From: Nematostella vectensis
Lineage: Eukaryota > Cnidaria > Anthozoa > Actiniaria > Edwardsiidae
DNA length: 64,000 nt
Direction of reading: 5' to 3'
NCBI RefSeq assembly: GCF_932526225.1
Contig: NC_064042.1
Location: 16,112,751 to 16,176,750 of the forward strand
Part shown: piece after piece, positions 51,101 through 60,100 of the stretch
How positions within the stretch are numbered: the first letter of the stretch is position 1
Layout of the letters: each line of letters opens with the position of its first letter
Translations under genes and position numbers: made by a program
Notes under the pieces: generated by a model
The model's input: only the letters and a program-made list of their open reading frames with translations
Database searches by the model: none
What the model was told of the DNA's origin: nothing

Positions 51101-54100
51101 CCCCACTAGGGACTGTGGGGAAGGTGAAGGTGCCATCTGCCCCAGAATTGACCTGGCAAAGAGGCGTGCCCCCGTCAGACTTGGACTGTACTTCTTTGAG
51201 GGCACTCTCATGGATAGGCGCACACCCAGACACCTCCTCCTGTGAGACATCATCATCATCACAAAACAAGTTATCATCATCATAAGACAAGTCATTGTCA
51301 TCATAATACAAGTCATCAACATCATGAGACAGGCCATCATCATCAGAAGAAAAGTCATCACCATCATAAGACAAGTCATCGTCATCATAAGACAAGTCAT
51401 CACCATCATAAGACAAGTCATCATCATCATAAGACAAGTCATTATCATCAGAAGACATGTCATCATTATCATAAGACAAGTCATCACCATCATAAGACAA
51501 TTCATCATCATCAGAAGACAAGTCATTGCCACCAGAAGACAAGTCATCGTTATCATAAGACAAGTCATCATCATCAGAAGACAAGTTACGTCATCATAAG
51601 ACAGGTCATCATCATCATAAGACAAGTCATCATCACCATAAGACAAGTCATCATCATCAGAAGACAAGTCATCGTCATCATAAGACAAGTCATCATCATC
51701 ATAAGACAAGTCATCATCATCACAAAACAAGTCATCATCATCATAAGACAAGTCATTGTCATCATAAGACAAGTCATCAACATCATGAGACAGGCCATCA
51801 TCATCAGAAGAAAAGTCATCACCATCATAAGACAAGTCATCATTATCACCATAAAACAAGTAATCATCATCATAAGACAAGCCATCATTATCATAAGACA
51901 AGTCATCATTATCACCATAAAACAAGTCATCATCATGAGACAGGTCATCACCAGCACTGGAGTGCAATTCAGATGCAGGAAATCGTCAGCAGAATATTAG
52001 AAACCACAGTATTCTATTACCTTTTGTATGTTTGTCTTGGCAAACAGAAGAAATTGAACACCTTTTATGGGCTGGCCATCATTAAGTACATGACCCTGAA
52101 TGGAAATAAGAACACAGAAAGGTAGATGACTTGCCTCTCACTGTATATCACACAGAAGGAGGCAGGCCATTAAATACTTGCTTTCGTTAATGCTCAGTAT
52201 TGTTTGGTATTATAAATGAAGTAATTTTAATTTCGAAGTGCTTACTACAGATAAAGAGTACATGTGTAAGATAAAGAGTACACGTGTTAGATAGAGAGTA
52301 CACGTGTTAGATAGGGAGTACATGTGTAAGATAGAGAGTCCATGTGTAAGATAGAGAGTACATGTGTAAGATAGAGAGTACATGTGTAAGATAGAGAGTA
52401 CATGTGTAAGATAGAGAGTACATGTGTAAGATAGAGAGTACATGTGTAAGATAGAGAGTACATGTGTAAGATAGAGAGTACATGTGTAAGATAGAGAGTA
52501 AATGTGTGAGATAGAGAGTACATGTGTAAGATAGAGAGTCCATGTGTAAGATAAAAAGTACATGTGTAAGATAAAAAGTACATGTGTAAGATAAAGAGTA
52601 CAGGTATAAGATAAAGAGTACACATGTAAGATATGTAAAGAGTACATGTGTAAGATAGAGAATACATGTGTGAGATAGAAAGTACTAGTGTGAGATAGAA
52701 AGTACATGTGTAAGATAGAGAGTACATGTGTAAGATAGAGAGTACATGTGTAAGATAAAGAGTACATGTGTAAGCTTTGGTGTTGAGAATTAAATCTTCT
52801 GTATGTTCAAGGAATAAATATAAATTATGTCAAAGATTTTGTCATGCTTTTTGTCCTGTTTTGTGCCATATGTTGTGTGTCTTTGTGTAATTTGTGCTGA
52901 GTTTTGTATTTGTGAATGTTTTTTTTTTTGCATGCCAATGGGGGTGTCCTTAATGAAGTATTATGTGTAAGTCTTGTGTTTATTTCTAAGAATTTTTTAA
53001 ACAATTCAGGGAGTCGAAAAGCAACACTTTTGAGAGTCTAGAAAACCCTGGAGTTGACACCATTTAATGCAATGCATCAAAGGAAGGGTGCAGACCCGAG
53101 TAAGGAGATAGATACCTTGACATCATAGCCGGCCACCATGAGGCTCTCAGTCAATTCTACACTTCCATCACTGACAGTTACATCACCAGAGCTCTAGAAC
53201 ATCCACACAACATGTTACTGCTGTTTATTGCTGTTAAAAGTTCACATAATAAGCTAATATCAAAGCGCAATCTGTAATACCGTGGACAATGGAAATATGC
53301 ATGGAATGCTCGGTTTGACAAGTCACATGCTGGATTTACAAACAGTCAACTAGCAACATGTCTCAACAAGTCTAAGCGCCTGAATTCTTGCTTGTGATTC
53401 GCCAGAAGACAATAAACATTCCACATCAGATCAACAAGAAGACTGAATGATACTGTTTCTGATATGCACCAAATACTGATTGATACAATTTGACTGATCT
53501 GTAACAAATACTGATTGATACAATTTGACTGATGTGTAAGAAATACTGATTGATACAATTTGACAGATGTGTAACAAATACTGATTGATACAATTTGACT
53601 GACGTGTAACAAATACTGATTGATACAATTTGACTGATGTGTAACAAATACTGAATGATACAATTTGACTGATGTGTAACAAATACTGATTGATACAATT
53701 TGACTGATGTGTAACAAATACTGATTGATACAATTTGACTGATGTGTAACAAATACTGATTGATACAATATGACTGATGTGTAACAAATACTGATTGATA
53801 CAATTTGACTGATGTGTAACAAATACTGAATGATACAATTTGACTGATGTGTAACAAATACTGAATGATACAATTTGACTGATGTGTAACAAATACTGAT
53901 TGATACAATTTGACTGATGTGTAACAAATACTGATTGATACAATTTGATTGATGTGTAACAAATACTGATTGATACAATTTGACTGATGTGTAACAAATA
54001 CTGAATGATACAATTTGACTGATGTGTAACAAATACTGAATGATACAATTTGACTGATGTGTAACAAATACTGATTGATAAAATTTGACTGATGTGTAAC

Positions 54101-57100
54101 AAATACTGAATGATACAATTTGAATGATGTGTAGCAAATACTGATTGATACAATTTGACTGATGTGTAACAAATACTGATTGATACAATTTGACTGATGT
54201 GTAACAAATACTGAATGATACAATTTGACTGATGTGTAACAAATACTGATTGATACAATTTGACTGATGTGTAACAAATACTGATTGATACAATTTGACT
54301 GATGTGTAACAAATACTGAATGATACAATTTGACTGATGTGTGACAAATACTGATTGATACAATTTGACTGATGTGTGACAAATACTGATTGATACAATT
54401 TGACTGATGTGCAACAAATACTGATTGATACAATTTGACTGATGTGTAACAAATACTGATTGATACAATTTGACTGATGTGTAACAAATACTGAATGATA
54501 CAATTTGACTGATGTGTAACAAATACTGATTGATACAATTTGACTGATGTGTTACAAATACTGATTGATACAATTTGACTGATGTGTAACAAATACTGAA
54601 TGATACCATTCATTGAGATGTGGACCTAAGACTAAAAATACTGTTTGACTAATGTGGAAAAAAGGCTGAATAATACTGTTTGACAGATGTGGAACAATGA
54701 CCGAATGATACCATTTGATTGATGTCAGCCAAAAACTAAATATATGAAGGATTCATGTCCAGGGAATAGTGTCTCATGACTCCCTGGTATAACTTATGTA
54801 CCTTGACAAAAGCCCAGGTTGTGTGTGAGGCAGTGACTTTATAATTCCCTGGCATAACCCGGGTGAATATAAACCTGAAAGGAACTAAGGTTTAGTTCAG
54901 GATAGTTTGCAGGCAGGTATATAGTAAACAGTATCTCATAGTTCTGAGTAGCTCCACTGCAGTAGAATAAGCTGGTTTGATCTCCCATGGAGGGTGTGCT
55001 CTTGAATATTTTGAAATATAGTGGAACCTAGATTTTACGATATGCCTCAGGAGAAAGAAAATGTATCGTAAAATCAAGGTGTTGTTGCAAAGAGGTCCTC
55101 GATTTTATGATCGAATCCGTTGAAAATATTGTTGTAGCGAGGTCTGGTTAATTATCAATATTAAAACTCTACTCTGTGTAAGACTGTGCAGTTACTTCTC
55201 TAAAATCGAGAATATCGTTGTATCCAATATCGTAAGATTGAGGTAATTTTTTATACATTTCACTGTATTTACGCAGGGAGAATGGGAGGTCGTCGTAAAA
55301 TCGGGTATCGTAAAATCCAGGTTCCACTGTATTAAATTATTAATACTTCCAATACTTCCAATTGATCACCAGTGAGTTGATAACATCAATCAAGGCATAC
55401 AAGGCATACTAAGTCTTGACTCATATTGTTTCAGTTTTATAAAATGTAAAATCCTCTGTTAAAACAGACACTTCTAAAAAATATGTCATTCTTTGTCCAA
55501 ATAATTCCAGTACTTACAGTACTACTGAGCAATTTTTCACAGGAAAAAAAGTGGTGGAAAAAGGAGGTACTTACAATCCCCCATCTGTTGTTGAAGCCTT
55601 TCGATCTACACCTAGAAAAATAACAGGCATATGAGCCCATGTGGCGAAGTTATGAACTTACCATTGCCATACAGAGCAAGATTCACACCGCACAACTACT
55701 TACCATTGCCAGACAGAACAACATTCACACCGCACAACTACTTACCATTGCCATACAGAGCTACATTCACACCGCACAACTACTTACCATTGCCAGACAG
55801 AGCTACATTCACACCGCACAACTACTTACCATTGCCAGACAGAGCAAGATTCACACCGCACAACTACTTACCATTGCCAGACAGAACAACATTCACACCG
55901 CACAACTACTTACCATTGCCAGACAGAACAACATTCACACCGCACAACTACTTACCATTGCCAGACAGAGCTACATTCACACCGCACAACTACTTACCAT
56001 TGCCAGACAGAGCTACATTCACACCGCACAACTACTTACCATTGCCATACAGAGCTACATTCACACCGCACAACTACTTACCATTGCCAGACAGAGCAAC
56101 ATTCACACCGCACAACTACTTACCATTGCCATACAGAGCTACATTCACACCGCACAACTACTTACCATTGCCATACAGAGCTACATTCACACCACACAAC
56201 TACTTACCATTGCCAGACAGAACAACATTCACACCGCACAACTACTTACCATTGCCAGACAGAGCTACATTCACACCGCACAACTACTTACCATTGCCAG
56301 ACAGAGCTACATTCACACCGCACAACTACTTACCATTGCCAGACAGAACAACATTCACACCGCACAACTACTTACCATTGCCAGACAGAGCTACATTCAC
56401 ACCGCACAACTACTTACCATTGCCAGACAGAACAACATTCACACCGCACAACTACTTACCATTGCCATACAGAGCTACATTCACACCGCACAACTACTTA
56501 CCATTGCCAGACAGAGCTACATTCACACCGCACAACTACTTACCATTGCCAGACAGAGCAAGATTCACACCGCACAACTACTTACAATTGCCAGACAGAA
56601 CAACATTCACACCGCACAACTACTTACCATTGCCAGACAGAACAACATTCACACCGCACAACTACTTACCATTGCCAGACAGAGCTACATTCACACCGCA
56701 CAACTACTTACCATTGCCAGACAGAGCTACATTCACACCGCACAACTACTTACCATTGCCATACAGAGCTACATTCACACCGCACAACTACTTACCATTG
56801 CCAGACAGAGCAACATTCACACCGCACAACTACTTACCATTGCCATACAGAGCTACATTCACACCGCACAACTACTTACCATTGCCATACAGAGCTACAT
56901 TCACACCACACAACTACTTACCATTGCCAGACAGAACAACATTCACACCGCACAACTACTTACCATTGCCAGACAGAGCTACATTCACACCGCACAACTA
57001 CTTACCATTGCCAGACAGAGCAAGATTCACACCGCACAACTACTTACCATTGCCAGACAAAGCTACATTCACACCGCACAACTACTTACCATTGCCAGAC

Positions 57101-60100
57101 AAAGCTACATTCACACCGCACAACTACTTACCATTGCCAGACAGAACAACATTCACACCGCACAACTACTTACCATTGCCAGACAGAGCTACATTCACAC
57201 CGCACAACTACTTACCATTGCCAGACAGAACAAGATTTACACCGCACAACTACTTACCATTGCCAGACAAAGCTACATTCACACCGCACAACTACTTACC
57301 ATTGCCGGACAAAGCTACATTCACACCGCACAATTACTTACCATTGCCATACAGAGCAAGACTCACACCGCACAACTACTTACCATTGCCATACAGAGCT
57401 ACATTCACACCGCACAACTACTTACCATTGCCAGACAGAGCTACATTCACACCGCACAACTACTTACCATTGCCATACAGAGCAAGATTCACACCGCACA
57501 ACTACTTACCATTGCCATACAGAGCAAGATTCACACCGCACAACTACTTACCATTGCCATACAGAGCAAGATTCACACCGCACAACTACTTACCATTGCC
57601 ATACAGAGCTACATTCACACCGCACAACTACTTGCCATTGCCAGACAGAGCTACATTCACACCGCACAACTACTTACCATTGCCAGACAGAGCAAGATTC
57701 ACACCGCACAACTACTTACCATTGCCAGACAGAGCTACATTCACACCGCACAACTACTTACCATTGCCAGACAGAACAACATTCACACCGCACAACTACT
57801 TACCATTGCCAGACAGAACAACATTCACACCGCACAACTACTTACCATTGCCAGACAGAGCAAGATTCACACCGCACAACTACTTACCATTGCCATACAG
57901 AGCAAGATTCACACCGCACAACTACTTACCATTGCCATACAGAGCTACATTCACACCACACAACTACTTACCATTGCCAGACAGAGCTACATTCACACCG
58001 CACAACTACTTACCATTGCCAGACAGAACAACATTCACACCGCACAACTACTTACCATTGCCAGACAGAACAACATTCACACCGCACAACTACTTACCAT
58101 TGCCAGACAGAGCAAGATTCACACCGCACAACTACTTACCATTGCCATACAGAGCAAGATTCACACCGCACAACTACTTACCATTGCCAGACAGAGCTAC
58201 ATTCACACCGCACAACTACTTACCATTGCCAGACAGAGCTACATTCACACCACACAACTACTTACCATTGCCAGACAGAGCTACATCCACCCCTGATGGC
58301 CCCTCACCACGCCCTAGACTCAGCACCTGTAACAGATGTCATGTAGGTTTATAACTCATTTAAATGCTGAATTGGCACCCAATCAAAAATATACAGGAAC
58401 AGCAACAAAAAAAGTTGTTGGAAATTTGAAGATGCTATGCGATGTTATACACCATACTTTTAGGCATAACCAGGATGGCATGACTGAGAATTTGGTATTA
58501 TTTCGAGAGAGCTATTCAAGCTTCTCGAGTTCTTCCAGGGGGTGTATAAAATAAAAACTGTAACAAGAAAGAATTTTGAAGACAATAAAAAATCATGCCT
58601 GCTTATCAGACAACCAAATTTTTATCATCTATTTACCTTCCCAGTGAGTGTGAATCCAGTGAAAATGAAGTTGGTATCCTCTCCTTTACTGCACTTGTCT
58701 GTTTTACCATCAATGTTCAACTCAACACTGCTGGGTTCTGAAGAAAGCAACAAAATCTCAATACTTACCAGAGATCCAGAGACAAAAGCAATAAAGAGAA
58801 TTGATCTAAGAATGGAAGATGTCTCTTTTACAAAACAAGTAAATATATCTCACAAACAAACAAAAACATGATACAGTATTTGTTGCAGATAAACCAATGT
58901 TTTATTTATTTATCTTTTTTTTTGTAACGTACCAAAGCTCCAACCAGTTGGGGGCTCTATCTTCAACACAGATGTTCCCTGAAAGAAAAAAAAATGTTTA
59001 GTAGTGCCTGAGTTTGATGTCAAGATATGATCAAGTAGCGCTCACATAAAAACAAGAAAGTTAATATGATAAGAGCATCCTATATACTCAATACATTTTA
59101 AAATCTTCATATGGACTCCACTCGTTTTCACATGCACCTTGTGCTTCTCTGAGTCGCGACTGGTTTTAATTGACAGAAGCCTTTTTGCAATTATGGCAGC
59201 ATTAGACCGCTAACCAATGAGAGAGCACTGAAAAGCACCACACATACGCACTTAATCAACAACAAAGCAAAGCTAAGAAACAATTCAAACATTATTCTAT
59301 TGCTGGCTTTGTGTTTATCAGTATTTTCTTGGTGATAGTAACTATGAAGGCAATCCTCTTTGATGTAGTTTGGTTGGGATTGGTCTAAAGCCCTGGCAGA
59401 TCTAGAATTGGAAAATTTCAAAAGTCGCCGTTGACTTCCACCAAAAGTCTTTTGTAAATGAAAGGCACAGGGTGTAAGAATCGCTGAATATGAAGCTGAG
59501 GAACACAAGCTTCTAGTATGTAAGCTCACATACATTGAACAAATCAAATTTAGGGGCAAGAAACAGAGAGATTCCAGTAGAATATGCCTTGTTCAGGCAT
59601 GTAGTGTTTAGCTTTTACTATAAAACAATTATTTGCCTCAGACACAAACGACAGTGTTAAATAGTCCAATGCCCACAACAGCAAAGAACTGATTAATATT
59701 AATAGTTTCGTAATGAATAAAAATACAGTACAGCCCTCCAACATGTTCCTATAGTTTACGCCTTTATTGCATAAACAAACATAAAATAAAACTAAACCTT
59801 GTCGTAAAGGGGAATCAGGAAGTAACCATTGTTTGGAGCACATTCTGTCTTGTATTTCATAATCCCTTGCTTCGTGTAAAGTTTCATCTGAAAACAAAGA
59901 CAAAACAATTCACAAAATAGGACAATTTTGTGACGAAACATTATAAGTTTATCACCCAAAGGCCAACATTTGACATAGAAGTCTCGCCAATTGAATAAAC
60001 ATGAGGTATAAGAACTTAACCTCTATCAACGAGTAGTTAATTTCCACATCTGACTGCACGAACCCTCCGCATCCTACAACATGATCGGCATTCGAAGACA

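Noticed and set aside
51086-51967. Asp-rich (DDDLSYD) repeat protein resembling a calcium-binding protein
   Set aside because: It is the translation of a GAT-rich intronic satellite that ends at the exon 10 acceptor; the Asp tract is not part of the NOMO frame after splicing.
55631-58354. 907-codon and 885-codon open frames on the plus strand
   Set aside because: The 42-bp unit is a multiple of three and happens to lack stops in two frames. The frame is antisense to NOMO and has no start context or protein-like composition.
58654-58871. Plus-strand frame near exon 4
   Set aside because: It is the complement of NOMO exon 4 and flanking intron.
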